Below, in pieces: positions 26,147 to 35,520 of a DNA stretch of 64,000 nt. A program made the translations under genes and the position numbers. Each line of letters opens with the position of its first letter. Position 1 is the stretch's first letter. The notes under the pieces were generated by a model. It was not told the origin of the DNA and did no database searches. It saw nothing but the letters and a program-made list of their open reading frames with translations. Source of the stretch: Fulvivirga ligni (GTDB taxonomy: Bacteria > Bacteroidota > Bacteroidia > Cytophagales > Cyclobacteriaceae); NCBI RefSeq assembly GCF_021389935.1, contig NZ_CP089979.1:6459895-6523894 (forward strand), read 5' to 3'.

Positions 26147-28345
26147 TTAATTTCCTAATTCAAGTTGATTCTTCACCAAAGTAAAATACATACCTTTTTT
26201 TTCGGTTAAATACCTATGGGTTCCCTCTTCAACAACCCTCCCCTGGTCTAACACTATAATTTTATCAGCATTTTTCACCGTACTTAATCTATGCGCCACT
26301 ATAATCACCGTTTTACCTTGATAAAATTTTTCCAGATTTTCCATAATCTGTTTTTCATTATTGGCATCAAGCGCACTGGTGGCTTCATCCAGGAAAATGT
26401 AGGCGGGATTTTTATATACCGCACGGGCGATTAGAATGCGCTGTTTTTGGCCACCGCTAATGTTAACTCCACTACCTCCTATTTTGGTATTGTACCCTGA
26501 CGGAAGTTGCTCTATAAAGTCGGCAATGCAAGCAATTTTAACAGCATGTTCCAATCTTACCTTGTCTATGCCTGCCTGAGAATCTGACTCAGTGATGTTT
26601 CTTACAATGGTGTCTTCAAAAATGAACCCATCTTGCATAACACTTCCACAGTTCTTCCTCCAATAAGGCGTACTAATAGCCTTTAGTGCTTTGCCTCCAA
26701 TTGAGATGGTCCCTTGATAAGGTTCATAAAATTTGAGCAAAAGCTTAATCAGGGTAGTTTTTCCGCTGCCACTCACACCTACCAACGCTGTCACCTTACC
26801 TTCCGGCACATCAATATTCAAGTTACTCAACACATCTATAGATTCTTCGCCTCCATATCTGAAGCTTGCGCTATCTATTCGTATGCTTTTGTTCAGTGGT
26901 AATTTGGTGAGGAATTCCCCATCACCTTCCTCATCTTTTTTGTTATGGATTTCAGCCAGGCGCTCCAGACTTAATTTCGCATCCTGTCCATTTTGGATAA
27001 AAGTTATGAAATTGGTTATAGGAAGATTTAGCTGTCCTATAATGTATTGAACGGATAACATCATACCCAATGTAAGACTTCCATCTATTACAGATTTCGC
27101 CGCAACAAAGGTGATCAGGATGTTTTTCAATTCATTTAAAAACCGACCTCCTGTATTTTGTATTTGCGACAGGGTAAGGCTATTTATGGATACCTTAAAA
27201 AGTTTGATCTGAATTGCCTCCCATTCCCACCTTCTTCGTCTTTCCGACCCATTCAACTTGATTTCCTGCATTCCAGAAATCAGTTGGTAAATGCTACTTT
27301 GATTATCAGCTGACCTATCAAACCTCTTATAATCCAAGGTTTTCCTTCTCTTTAAAAAAAGCAAGGTCCATCCAAAATAGATAATGGAACCAATAAAGAA
27401 TATGGCAAATATAGGCACACTATAATAGACCAAAACCACACCAAATATTATCAAGTTGAAGGCAGAGAAGAGGGTATTCAAGGTAGTAGTTGAGATAAAC
27501 TCCTGAATACGTTCATGATCATAAATCCTTTGTACAATATCTCCTGTATTCTTAGAATCAAAAAAAGCAATTGGCAATCGCATTAATTTCATGAGAAAAT
27601 CTGAAATTAAATTGATATTTATCCTGCTGGTCATATGCAACAAAATCCATCCTCGAATCAACTCCACAGTTGTTTGCGATACAAACAAGACTAATTGGGC
27701 CATCAAAATTAGATAGACAAAATTAAGGTTGCGGTAATTAATGCCATAATCAACCATAGCCTGGGTTAAAAATGGAAAAATTAGCTGCAATAAGCTCCCT
27801 ACTAATAATCCTAAGGCCAGCTGTAGTATATATTTACCATAGGGCTTAAAGTACCAAAACAAAAAGGTGAAATCATATGCTTTATCCACACCTCCAGACA
27901 TTCCTTTAAATTCAGGTGTCTGTTCTAGAACCAACGCATAGCCTGTAGCTTTTTCTTCGTAACCTTCACCTGTCCATCCCTCTAAGAAATCCCTCACTTG
28001 GTACTTCACAAGTCCGTGTGCTGGATCGGCCACGTAAACTTTATTCATTTTAATTTTATATACTACTACGAAATGACGCTCTCTCCAATGCACAATACAA
28101 GGAAGTGGCACTTCCTTCAAGAGAGTTTTCCAATTTATTCTGACAGCAAGAGTATTATACCCAATACTCTCCGCAGCTTCGGCCAGTCCACTAAAGGAAA
28201 CTCCTTCATTAGTTATTCCTGATTTTTCTCTCAGAAAATCTACTGAATAGGATTTTCCATGATATTTTGCAATCATTCTTAAACAACTGGGGCCACAATC
28301 TGTAACATCCAACTGCCTGTAAAATGGAAATTTCCTCAACCTCAT
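26147..28345 (-). CDS. C39-peptidase ABC exporter (PCAT, bacteriocin type)
   Basis: The 732-residue protein has an N-terminal C39 peptidase (Q11 and C17 in QLDVTDCGPSCLRM, H91 in ERHFVVVYKI, D107 in VADPAHG), a six-helix transmembrane domain (~160-450) and an ATPase domain: Walker A GVSGSGKTTL, signature NISGGQKQRI, Walker B YIFLDEATSALD and the His switch IIVAHRLS. Such proteins cut double-glycine leaders and export the core. It heads the operon that ends in the Cys-rich peptide. It could also serve the exporter-less TOMM operon 12 kb away, but that is speculative. Confidence 0.93.
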   Translation of the reverse strand: MRLRKFPFYRQLDVTDCGPSCLRMIAKYHGKSYSVDFLREKSGITNEGVSFSGLAEAAESIGYNTLAVRINWKTLLKEVPLPCIVHWRERHFVVVYKIKMNKVYVADPAHGLVKYQVRDFLEGWTGEGYEEKATGYALVLEQTPEFKGMSGGVDKAYDFTFLFWYFKPYGKYILQLALGLLVGSLLQLIFPFLTQAMVDYGINYRNLNFVYLILMAQLVLFVSQTTVELIRGWILLHMTSRININLISDFLMKLMRLPIAFFDSKNTGDIVQRIYDHERIQEFISTTTLNTLFSAFNLIIFGVVLVYYSVPIFAIFFIGSIIYFGWTLLFLKRRKTLDYKRFDRSADNQSSIYQLISGMQEIKLNGSERRRRWEWEAIQIKLFKVSINSLTLSQIQNTGGRFLNELKNILITFVAAKSVIDGSLTLGMMLSVQYIIGQLNLPITNFITFIQNGQDAKLSLERLAEIHNKKDEEGDGEFLTKLPLNKSIRIDSASFRYGGEESIDVLSNLNIDVPEGKVTALVGVSGSGKTTLIKLLLKFYEPYQGTISIGGKALKAISTPYWRKNCGSVMQDGFIFEDTIVRNITESDSQAGIDKVRLEHAVKIACIADFIEQLPSGYNTKIGGSGVNISGGQKQRILIARAVYKNPAYIFLDEATSALDANNEKQIMENLEKFYQGKTVIIVAHRLSTVKNADKIIVLDQGRVVEEGTHRYLTEKKGMYFTLVKNQLELGN

Positions 28346-28516
28346 ATTGTGACAATATAAGAACTATTATAGAGTTTCTAATAAAACAAGATTTAAATGT
28401 TAAATAATTGAATCATTGATAGATATTGCCATCATAGTAAAATGAGATGCAGCTCGAACTATTTAATTGTATCGAGACCTACGCATCCGTTAATTAAGTT
28501 AGGTATAAACACAAAT

Positions 28517-28795
28517 CTTGCTGCCCAGTCGTGCAATGAAAGAATGTTGAAAAACAGGCTCATCTCAAGTCCTTAGTGGTAGTTGCGATCTATAAAATGC
28601 TCCAGCTCTCGGAAGACCTTGCAGCAAGAAAGACTTTTTTGTTACTTTTTTGGTCGATTGCAAAAAAGTAAAGAACTGTGGAGATGGAGTGCCGAAAGTA
28701 AGCAGTACAAATGCTGAGCTCTACAAATCCTGGTTATAAATAAGGATTAGGTTGGATTGGCAGCAGTTTCGCAGATGGAGACGCCTACGAAGGCG
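28517..28795 (+). repeat. Structured dispersed repeat, copy 3
   Basis: This copy has the same order of blocks as copies 1 and 2 (CTTGCTGCCCAGTCGTGC start, TTACTTTTTTG/CAAAAAAGTAA hairpin, GGATTAGGTTGGATTGG end) but more substitutions and a short internal deletion. The distal hairpin is CGCCT-ACGA-AGGCG. It follows the exporter gene's 5' side. Confidence 0.85.
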
Positions 28796-28827
28796 AAATG
28801 AGTTTTTTTTCATTTGGTTAAAATAAA

Positions 28828-28856
28828 AAAGCAGAACCTTCTACAGATTCTGCTTT
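28828..28856 (-). terminator. Hairpin terminator beside tRNA-3'-end-like sequence
   Basis: AAAGCAGAA and TTCTGCTTT form a 9-bp stem with an 11-base loop, with an A-run on the left. The arrangement suits a terminator for leftward transcription through the tRNA-like sequence at 28860. Confidence 0.6.
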
Positions 28857-28859
28857 CTT

Positions 28860-28885
28860 GTCGGGATGACTGGATTATAACCTCC
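28860..28885 (-). other. tRNA-3'-end-like remnant, possible left attachment site
   Basis: GTCGGGATGACTGGATTATA resembles, on the minus strand, the T-arm and acceptor end of a tRNA (GG-TTATAAT-CC..CATCCCGAC), with the T-loop degraded. No intact tRNA follows. The first 13 bases recur at 62769-62781 beside the integrase gene. It is read as one end of an integrated island. Confidence 0.45.
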
Positions 28886-29046
28886 CCTTAATATCTATTG
28901 AATATCAATTAGTTACGTTAATTTTCATTTTAGAGGTACACGAATTGGTGCTCAAAATTGTTTTCGTAATTTATCTTACATAAAGATAATGACCTAAAAA
29001 TTCATAACAAATTATTTTTCCACATGCTATTCTCTATTATTAATGA

Positions 29047-29880
29047 TTACTTCAAAATTCCGTTTTGAAAAGCTTTTAAAATCTTAATGGCATAAGCTAT
29101 TTCCCAATCATTAGTTCTAGCCCATTCTTTGGCTATATCAGACTCTTTCTCATTGTCAATATTCTGATCGAGTACCATATAAATGCGTTCAGCAAGTTCA
29201 TCCGATTTCTTTAGAAACTGAGCTGCTTTTCTCCCTAAAACCTCAGCAGCAATAATCAATGGGTCAAACCCTTCCGCTGGGAATGTATCATAGTAATGAT
29301 CCAAAATTTCATCATAATTGAATTCAAAGTAGTATTTGATAATGAGTAAAATGTCTACCAGATCATTTTCCCTTTCTTCTGGCCTGTCACTCCAAGCAAC
29401 TAGTTTCAAAAGTATCATTCCTGGCAAAGGAGGAATATTGACAAAACGATTCTCAATTTGAACTACCTCAGGTTCCTCCAAAACTTCTTTCATCCCCAGA
29501 ACATGTAGATCTGAATATCTTTGATGGAATTGTTCAGTATCATGTTCCTCAATTTCTCCAAAAGGAAGGATATCAACAGCCACATTATACGTGGGAGAAT
29601 AAAATGTCCAAGGAGCTTTAACCTTATTAAAACCTTTAGCTTCAAAAGATTTAGTCAAGTCATCATATTCATGTATTGAGGAGATCATGATTGCAAAATC
29701 AATATCCTTTGTCCCTCTATTTGGCTTATTTCCTTTTTTTAGAAGCTCTAAAGCTATGGCACTAGCCCCAATTAGATAGTAAGGAATATTATGACTGATC
29801 ATGACTTCATCAACATGATCAAAAACTTCCTTGAAAAAGGGAATTGCAAGTTCTTTATAACTTTGATTGGATGTGTTCAT
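29047..29880 (-). CDS. AbiEii-like nucleotidyltransferase toxin
   Basis: The 277-residue protein resembles AbiEii/AbiGii-type nucleotidyltransferases. IPYYLIGASAIALELL and RGTKDIDFAIMI match the GS/A...DxD pol-beta core, and VDILPF supplies the third acidic residue. Its start overlaps the AbiEi-like gene by 26 bp. In the type IV AbiE system the enzyme is the toxin and acts in abortive infection. Confidence 0.75.
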   Translation of the reverse strand: MNTSNQSYKELAIPFFKEVFDHVDEVMISHNIPYYLIGASAIALELLKKGNKPNRGTKDIDFAIMISSIHEYDDLTKSFEAKGFNKVKAPWTFYSPTYNVAVDILPFGEIEEHDTEQFHQRYSDLHVLGMKEVLEEPEVVQIENRFVNIPPLPGMILLKLVAWSDRPEERENDLVDILLIIKYYFEFNYDEILDHYYDTFPAEGFDPLIIAAEVLGRKAAQFLKKSDELAERIYMVLDQNIDNEKESDIAKEWARTNDWEIAYAIKILKAFQNGILK

Positions 29881-30853
29881 TAAAAATCATTTCAGCAGTT
29901 TCAGTATTTCTTTTGCCTCCCTCAACCATTAATTCTGCATATATTAACATTGGAGGAACTATGCCACGACCTTTATTGTCCCAAAACATCTCAAGCACTT
30001 CAAGTTCTCCCTTCTCCCTTGGAATCAACCTGTAGTTCTTCATCAGGCTAATGCTTGTTTCCTTTGTGTATAAGATAAACTTTTCCGGCCTTAAATGATT
30101 AGTTAGCAAATCTGCTGCCGGTTCTCCTCCCCATGCCGTTAATTCATTATCCAGTTTTATATCATCCCAAGCCCCTTGAATGTGATAATATCCTCTAATT
30201 AATTTAGGTCTTAGCTGAGTAGCATATTCATTAATCCACCTATCCAGAAGTTCTCTTCGATTTTTCCAAACATATGTTTTCTTTCTCAATACCATTAAAT
30301 ATCCAGTTTTTTTCAACCCATCAATAACTTGTGGAATATTGCCCAATCCCACATTGGCTATTTCAGCAATATCACGCTGTGCTCTATTAATAAGATCAGC
30401 ATTTTGCAATAAATGAAATACAACCTTTAGTCCTGTTTTGGTAAAAGCCCTATTAGCATTATCACTTCGTATGGGGTATTTATTATTGGTATCCACATAC
30501 CAGAAAATATCTGGCGTCTTTATAAAAACATTACCATTGCTTTCAAGGTAGGCTATACCCAATTCTCTCAGTTGCTCTTTGATCTTAGGAAATATTATCT
30601 CAGAAATAAGAATTACATTACCTTTTTCTCTGTGAATTTTTTCAATTTGATGTAGTTGATGGTTCCGAATCTCTTTTTTCACCTCAGCAACAAATACAAG
30701 ATGTTTACCATTAATCTCAAATTGCAGTTGTCCATCCTCAATCGGATCAATCTGAGACCAGGTTGCCTTAATTTCTTTTAGGTTTTGCAGAGCAATATCG
30801 ACAATTTCTCTTTCCATGTTCACAAATATAATATGTTCACGAAACGTGAACAA
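29855..30853 (-). CDS. AbiEi-like antitoxin/regulator
   Basis: The 332-residue protein has an N-terminal nuclease-like region, then a winged helix (ADLINRAQRDIAEIANVGLGNIPQVIDGLKKTGYL, residues ~150-190), then the C-terminal AbiEi domain (WDDIKLDNELTAWGGEPAADLLTNHLRPEKFILYT). It overlaps the nucleotidyltransferase gene, forming a two-gene abortive-infection or type IV toxin-antitoxin unit. The winged helix probably represses its own promoter. Confidence 0.75.
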   Translation of the reverse strand: MFTFREHIIFVNMEREIVDIALQNLKEIKATWSQIDPIEDGQLQFEINGKHLVFVAEVKKEIRNHQLHQIEKIHREKGNVILISEIIFPKIKEQLRELGIAYLESNGNVFIKTPDIFWYVDTNNKYPIRSDNANRAFTKTGLKVVFHLLQNADLINRAQRDIAEIANVGLGNIPQVIDGLKKTGYLMVLRKKTYVWKNRRELLDRWINEYATQLRPKLIRGYYHIQGAWDDIKLDNELTAWGGEPAADLLTNHLRPEKFILYTKETSISLMKNYRLIPREKGELEVLEMFWDNKGRGIVPPMLIYAELMVEGGKRNTETAEMIFNEHIQSKL

Positions 30854-30888
30854 GAATTATTTATGAACAATAAAATTCAATCTAACAT

Positions 30889-31728
30889 CTAAAGGTGGAT
30901 CAGCTCAATATTGGCTCTTTCACAACAAATTTCTAAGACTACAGAAACATGACGGATGCATAACAACAAATCATCCATCCGAACCCTATACTCCCTCTTA
31001 TACCTCCCATCACTATAAGCACTCTGCAAAAGCTTCAATAACCTCTTATCTTCCTCTGTGTGTTGAGGAAATATGCTCCTCACCTCATTAGTGACTAAAC
31101 CTGACAATCTAATTAGCCTACTAAGATTATGGGTACGTCTGTGGTAGCCTGTTCCGGCTTTGATCAAGGCAGTAAGTGCTTGCTCGGCTGACTGATGCAG
31201 CATGAACATGGCAAGAGCATTTTGGTCACTTAACCTACATAGCTCTGCTGTCTTTAAAAATTCTTTAGCTTTATTAATGCCGGTGTTGTAGAAGTCTTTG
31301 ATTTCTTTTTGATCTGTAATTTCTCCAAGTGTGACATCATCAAATAGTGACCTCTGAGAGCTGTGGATAATATCAGCGGATTGGAAGACTTTTACAGCAA
31401 AACTATGACCTGCCTTTAACCACTTTTCAAAGATGCTAGTCTGTAATACAATGCAAATTATGGGAATGATAGATTTACAGCGACACTCAATAATTTCCTC
31501 CCACTCATATGTGTTCTTGTCATTCAGTTCAGGAATCACAATTAAAAGGTAGTACTCCGAAGTATAATTCACCGTTGTGGGGTTAGAAATGAAAATACTC
31601 TCACTTTTTATTTCCCGCTGTGAGCTACCTAGTAGATAAATCATGTCAGGCTTCACCACCTCCCTGATAACATTAATCAGTTGCTGATAAGAGCATTGGC
31701 CTAAGCTGTTGATTTCCATAGTTTTCAT
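30889..31728 (-). CDS. Nucleotidyltransferase-like/HEPN fusion protein
   Basis: The 279-residue protein has an N-terminal MNT-like region (MIYLLGSSQREIKSES) in which the catalytic acids are not evident. A C-terminal HEPN domain (~140-275) follows: FYNTGINKAKEFLKTAELC, MFMLHQSAEQALTALI and VRSIFPQH, which fits the Rx4-6H RNase motif. Such proteins can be RNases in toxin-antitoxin or defence systems. It lies 35 bp upstream of the AbiE pair on the same strand. Confidence 0.65.
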   Translation of the reverse strand: MKTMEINSLGQCSYQQLINVIREVVKPDMIYLLGSSQREIKSESIFISNPTTVNYTSEYYLLIVIPELNDKNTYEWEEIIECRCKSIIPIICIVLQTSIFEKWLKAGHSFAVKVFQSADIIHSSQRSLFDDVTLGEITDQKEIKDFYNTGINKAKEFLKTAELCRLSDQNALAMFMLHQSAEQALTALIKAGTGYHRRTHNLSRLIRLSGLVTNEVRSIFPQHTEEDKRLLKLLQSAYSDGRYKREYRVRMDDLLLCIRHVSVVLEICCERANIELIHL

Positions 31729-31743
31729 TTGCTCTGTCGATAA

Positions 31744-32106
31744 TCAGGCGAGTTTAACAGGCTGTTTAGCATCCGAGCTTAGTTTCCTAGCCTTTAAGGC
31801 TTGAAATATGGCTATTGAAGCTTCGCTGGTAGAGTATTCATCCTTGGCTTCTTCCATTTTCTTTATATGATCGGTAAGCATATCAAAGAACCAATTATAG
31901 GTATCATCATCCGGTCGGATGCCAACTAAAGCAAATATGGGAGACTCCAGGCTGATGGCCCAGCCGGAGGGATCAAAGCCAACACTCTCCAAATCACAAA
32001 GTAGCCAATGGATATTGAGCTGCTTTTGAATTAGACAGAGAATAAGGTCTTCTTCCACTTGAATGCGAAAGAATGGAAATCTGGGGCGTTCTAGATGTAG
32101 TTTCAT
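31744..32106 (-). CDS. Hypothetical protein, 120 aa
   Basis: The family is not recognised. The product is soluble, with LILCLIQKQLNIHWLLCDLESVGFDPS and a helical C-terminal half rich in Asp, Glu and Lys. It lies 15 bp upstream of the MNT-HEPN gene on the same strand and is divergent from an XRE regulator, so it may be the first gene of a four-gene leftward unit. Confidence 0.5.
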   Translation of the reverse strand: MKLHLERPRFPFFRIQVEEDLILCLIQKQLNIHWLLCDLESVGFDPSGWAISLESPIFALVGIRPDDDTYNWFFDMLTDHIKKMEEAKDEYSTSEASIAIFQALKARKLSSDAKQPVKLA

Positions 32107-32268
32107 AATGACAAACTTTTAATTGCGTGATATTATTCCTTCAATCTAGATATCACAGTTTTGCTATTCCATATACCCACATGGTATTTTAGTAATGCAA
32201 GCAGGTATTTTACCCACGTAAATTATTCTTTGTTTTATTATATTTGTATAACAAACAGCTGAAATCAC

Positions 32269-32658
32269 ATGGAGAAGAAAATACACCACGGAAGAAATGT
32301 AAAGCGCTTTAGAGAAATGCTGGGCATCAAACAAGAAGGTTTAGCTCTTGAGCTTGGTGATGATTGGAACCAACGTAAAATATCTCTTCTCGAGCAAAAA
32401 GAAGAGATTGAAGCTGATTTACTGAAGCAAGTGGCGGAAGTATTGAAAGTACCTGTTGAAGCTATTGAGAATTTTAGTGAAGAGGCAGCTATTAATATTA
32501 TCTCTAGCACTCTTCATGATCAATCTGGATCCATAAATCATCATCCTACTTTTAATATTAATCCCATGGAAAAAATCATGGAATTATTCGAAAGGTTGTT
32601 AGCTAGTGAGAGAGAAAAGACTCAGCTATTAAAAGATATACTGGATAAGATGAAATAA
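32269..32658 (+). CDS. XRE-family regulator with C-terminal coiled coil
   Basis: The 129-residue protein has an HTH at residues ~8-65 (GRNVKRFREMLGIKQEGLALELG, then QRKISLLEQKEEIEADLLKQVAEVL) and a C-terminal helix of ~30 residues that may oligomerise. A broken paralogue with ~80% similar HTH lies at 47977-48349. It is divergent from the 31744-32106 gene and may control it. Confidence 0.8.
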   Translation: MEKKIHHGRNVKRFREMLGIKQEGLALELGDDWNQRKISLLEQKEEIEADLLKQVAEVLKVPVEAIENFSEEAAINIISSTLHDQSGSINHHPTFNINPMEKIMELFERLLASEREKTQLLKDILDKMK

Positions 32659-33320
32659 ATGCTGAAGCACATATAACTTTATTGGTATATCTCCTATAGA
32701 TAACTCCTCCTAACAATACTCCCACAAAGATTATTTAATATCTGTATTCTCAAACGCCGAGTTCCGAGGCAAGGGCATCTTGCCCAGCCAGGGCCAAGAT
32801 CCAAATGTATACATTTGTACATCTTGCTAATTTCTAAGAAGCTTCCCAATATATAATCTTGAGGCTCCCTCAACTATCTAACAAAAAGCTTATCAAATTT
32901 TCAGTGCACTTACCTCTTAAAGGCCTTAACTATTTGAGGAAAGATTCTGTCAAGGGCAGCTCGGGCAGGTGGAGCCATGATGCTGTTTATATACCCTTGA
33001 CAGGTTCTTTCTGAAAATAAAACTTTGCCTGGGAATGGAGGTAATGATTTAATAATCGCTTTGGTCACTGCTAGACAGCTACTAGGGTTAGGCAAAAGGT
33101 AAGGGTAGAACTATGTCTGGCAGGAAGGTGCGTTGGCTGTATAGTTCTTCTCTTACCAAGGGTTCCGAAAGCTGCTGAATGGAGGTACGGAATAAAGCGG
33201 CTGGAGGATGAAGGCCTTATTCGATTTTACTATTTTAAAATCCTTACCATCTTTCCCCCTACTTGTGAAAAAAGTATAGCATATCTCAACATTTTAGTAT
33301 TACAACTAAACGTAAAGATT
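32659..33320. other. Gene-free stretch with a decayed coding remnant
   Basis: This 660-bp region has no intact gene. On the minus strand, 32910-33190 reads as degenerate protein (LSEPLVREELYSQRTF, then KSLPPFPGKVLFSERT) broken by stops, which suggests a dead mobile-element gene I cannot identify. The rest is featureless. Confidence 0.35.
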
Positions 33321-33620
33321 ATGGCAACAGAAATTATCACCACAGACGATCTAAGAGAGTTTAAACTTGAACTAATTGATGAGTTTAAAAAGATTTTAAA
33401 AGAACATGCCGGAACCCCTGTAAAAAAATGGCTTAGATCTCCAGAGGTAAGGACCATGTTACACATTTCGCCAGGTACATTGCAAAATCTAAGAGTAAAC
33501 GGCACTCTACCATTCACTAAAATAGGCGGAGTTCTATATTATGATTACCAGGATATTCATAAAATGCTAACAGAAAATAGAGTTCATAACAGCCGCAATT
33601 TTGATCCAATTTTAAAATAG
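33321..33620 (+). CDS. Helix-turn-helix (excisionase/MerR-type) protein
   Basis: The 99-residue protein has the HTH-17 pattern of Bacteroidetes mobile elements: KKWLRSPEVRTMLHISPGTLQNLRVNGTLPFTKIGGVLYYDYQDIHKML. Proteins like this act as excisionase or regulatory factors in integrative elements. No conjugation gene is adjacent. Confidence 0.8.
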   Translation: MATEIITTDDLREFKLELIDEFKKILKEHAGTPVKKWLRSPEVRTMLHISPGTLQNLRVNGTLPFTKIGGVLYYDYQDIHKMLTENRVHNSRNFDPILK

Positions 33621-33800
33621 CAAATCAAGAAATATAGTATCCTAATGATATAAATATATGACCCAAAAAGAGATTTAATTTCTACTCAATCAACAAACAC
33701 CCAAAAATTCCAATTAATTGGAAACCCTATATTGGCTTAAATTGTTTCATATTTAAAGCATTAATGCTGAATTAAGAGTTTAATGTATTAAACTTAAAGC

Positions 33801-34100
33801 ATGGATTTTGGATTTAATTCAAACAGAGAAATATTAGCTGAAATGGGAAGGAGGTTTAAAGAGGCAAGAATCAATAGCTCTTTTACACAGCAGGAGTTGG
33901 CAAAGCACACTGGTGTGAGCAGGACTACTATCACCAGGCTAGAAGGTGGTGCCGGTATCTCCATGCTGCATTTTATTGCCTTGCTTCGAGCTGTAGATCA
34001 TGTCAATGACCTTTCCAGAATCATCGATGTAAGCCAATTCATAGATCCGGAAAAAGAATTCAAACATCAACAAGCACAAAGCAAAAGGGTAAGACATTAA
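33801..34100 (+). CDS. XRE-family DNA-binding protein
   Basis: The 99-residue protein is nearly all helix-turn-helix: MGRRFKEARINSSFTQQELAKHTGVSRTTITRLEGGAGISMLHFIALLRAV. This pattern is typical of antitoxin or phage-repressor regulators. It converges on the methylase-like gene at 34125. Confidence 0.8.
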   Translation: MDFGFNSNREILAEMGRRFKEARINSSFTQQELAKHTGVSRTTITRLEGGAGISMLHFIALLRAVDHVNDLSRIIDVSQFIDPEKEFKHQQAQSKRVRH

Positions 34101-34124
34101 CTATCAAAATACTCCTCGGGATTA

Positions 34125-34835
34125 TTAGTGGTGAGTATTATCACAGACATCATCAGGGTAGGTTTGAAACTGATTGACGCAAACGAGCGAATTATGATGT
34201 ATAATTTCACCTTGACATCCATGCACCATCAAGTTAATAGCTGCCATTTTACAGCACATCAGATCGATATCCTCACCGAATACATAATTGCCAGGATAAG
34301 CCACATGGAAAGCCAACAAATTTCGGCCAGATCCACAAGCAGGGTCGGAAATTCGCGCATTAGAAATGACTTCACTATAATTTAGTTGAACCATTAAATC
34401 ACAAAGGTGCTCAGGAGTGAAAAACTGACCTAAAGCCTGTGATTTACGCTTTGAGGTTATCTCTTCATACAAATTACCTAAAGGATCACACCACTCATGA
34501 CCATAATTTAATAATTGATGATAGACCTTAATAAGATCGCGTACCATTGCGCCAACGGCCAGTCTAATAAGCCTGGGATCAGCCACAGTACCGGTAGTCC
34601 CTCCGGTGCTTACTTTCAATACAGACTGCACCTTATTTTGTCGGTTGAGATACATGGCATAGAAAGATTCACGAAGCATCAAATCCTCATCCCATACTTG
34701 ATGAAAAATCTTATTAGCATCTTCAGATGGCTGAATTATTGGTCTATCATTAATATTAATTTTGGATCTATAGACCAGTTGGATTTCAGAAACTATTTTA
34801 GTCTGCACTACGGAGTCTTGCATTTTGAAATTCAT
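34125..34835 (-). CDS. N-6 DNA methylase-like protein lacking the NPPY motif
   Basis: The 236-residue protein has the HsdM-type sequence KRKSQALGQFFTPEHLCDLMVQL and the SAM-binding motif I SDPACGSGRNLLAFH, then GEDIDLMCCKMAAINLMVHG. The sequence ends soon after, without the catalytic (D/N)PP(Y/F) motif, so it may bind DNA or SAM without methylating. Similar short forms occur in Bacteroidetes conjugative elements. Confidence 0.65.
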   Translation of the reverse strand: MNFKMQDSVVQTKIVSEIQLVYRSKININDRPIIQPSEDANKIFHQVWDEDLMLRESFYAMYLNRQNKVQSVLKVSTGGTTGTVADPRLIRLAVGAMVRDLIKVYHQLLNYGHEWCDPLGNLYEEITSKRKSQALGQFFTPEHLCDLMVQLNYSEVISNARISDPACGSGRNLLAFHVAYPGNYVFGEDIDLMCCKMAAINLMVHGCQGEIIHHNSLVCVNQFQTYPDDVCDNTHH

Positions 34836-35185
34836 TACAATAAAGTATTTAAGTGAAAATAATTATGTAATGCCTTCTAGGTTTTAGGGATTAAGAAGTC
34901 CAGCTAGGTTGAGCGTGAGGTAAAAAGGGCACCGGTTTAAGGTGTGATAGCTTGCTACTTTATTCATACAAACCTTATTTTTTGGAATAATTGATATTAC
35001 TTCCTACTTGATAAAGCTGGCTAACTAAGTACAGGCGAACACAGGCATTCTAAACCTGATAGTCGTGAAAATCGACAGATTGTAACAGATAGCAGGGATA
35101 TCCTATCAGATCCCTACCGATGCTCTTTCCAAAAGAAATAATTATACTTGTCTACAGAAATAAGCACAACGGTAATTGATAGGTA
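34836..35185. other. Intergenic region, no feature seen
   Basis: This 350-bp stretch between divergent genes is AT-rich and must hold promoters for both. I see no repeat, hairpin or conserved coding remnant. Confidence 0.4.
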
Positions 35186-35446
35186 ATGAAAGAAAGTATA
35201 GAGCGCCACATGGCAAAAGACCTTACTGTTAAAGACTTCTTAAGTTTAATAATTAATAGCTCAACAGATTTAGCAGGTGAAAACTATTTATTAGTGACAT
35301 ATAGCGTTCTATCTGGAGCCACCAGAGTTGCCACAGAAACAATAAATTACTGTGTTGATCACGGATTTGTGAAAGAAAATAAAAAGGGTCAATCCACAGA
35401 ATATAGTATAACAGAAAAAGGAAGAGAATTTTATAAAAGCAAGTAA
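35186..35446 (+). CDS. Small winged-helix-like protein
   Basis: The 86-residue product ends with YCVDHGFVKENKKGQSTEYSITEKGREFYKS, which looks like the wing and last helix of a winged-helix DNA-binding domain (PadR/MarR-like pattern). It stands alone on the plus strand. The target is unknown. Confidence 0.5.
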   Translation: MKESIERHMAKDLTVKDFLSLIINSSTDLAGENYLLVTYSVLSGATRVATETINYCVDHGFVKENKKGQSTEYSITEKGREFYKSK

Positions 35447-35520
35447 GGATGTGGTTTCCTAATTAAAATTTACTTGATGATTGATCGTATAAATTTTCGG
35501 GCGAATAAAAGTCCTAGTTA

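Noticed and set aside
28860..28885. Intact tRNA gene
   Set aside because: Only an acceptor/T-arm-like end is present; anticodon and D arms are absent and the T-loop is altered.
32910..33095. 61-aa minus-strand ORF
   Set aside because: The surrounding frame has several stops and no start context; it is treated as a degraded remnant, not a gene.
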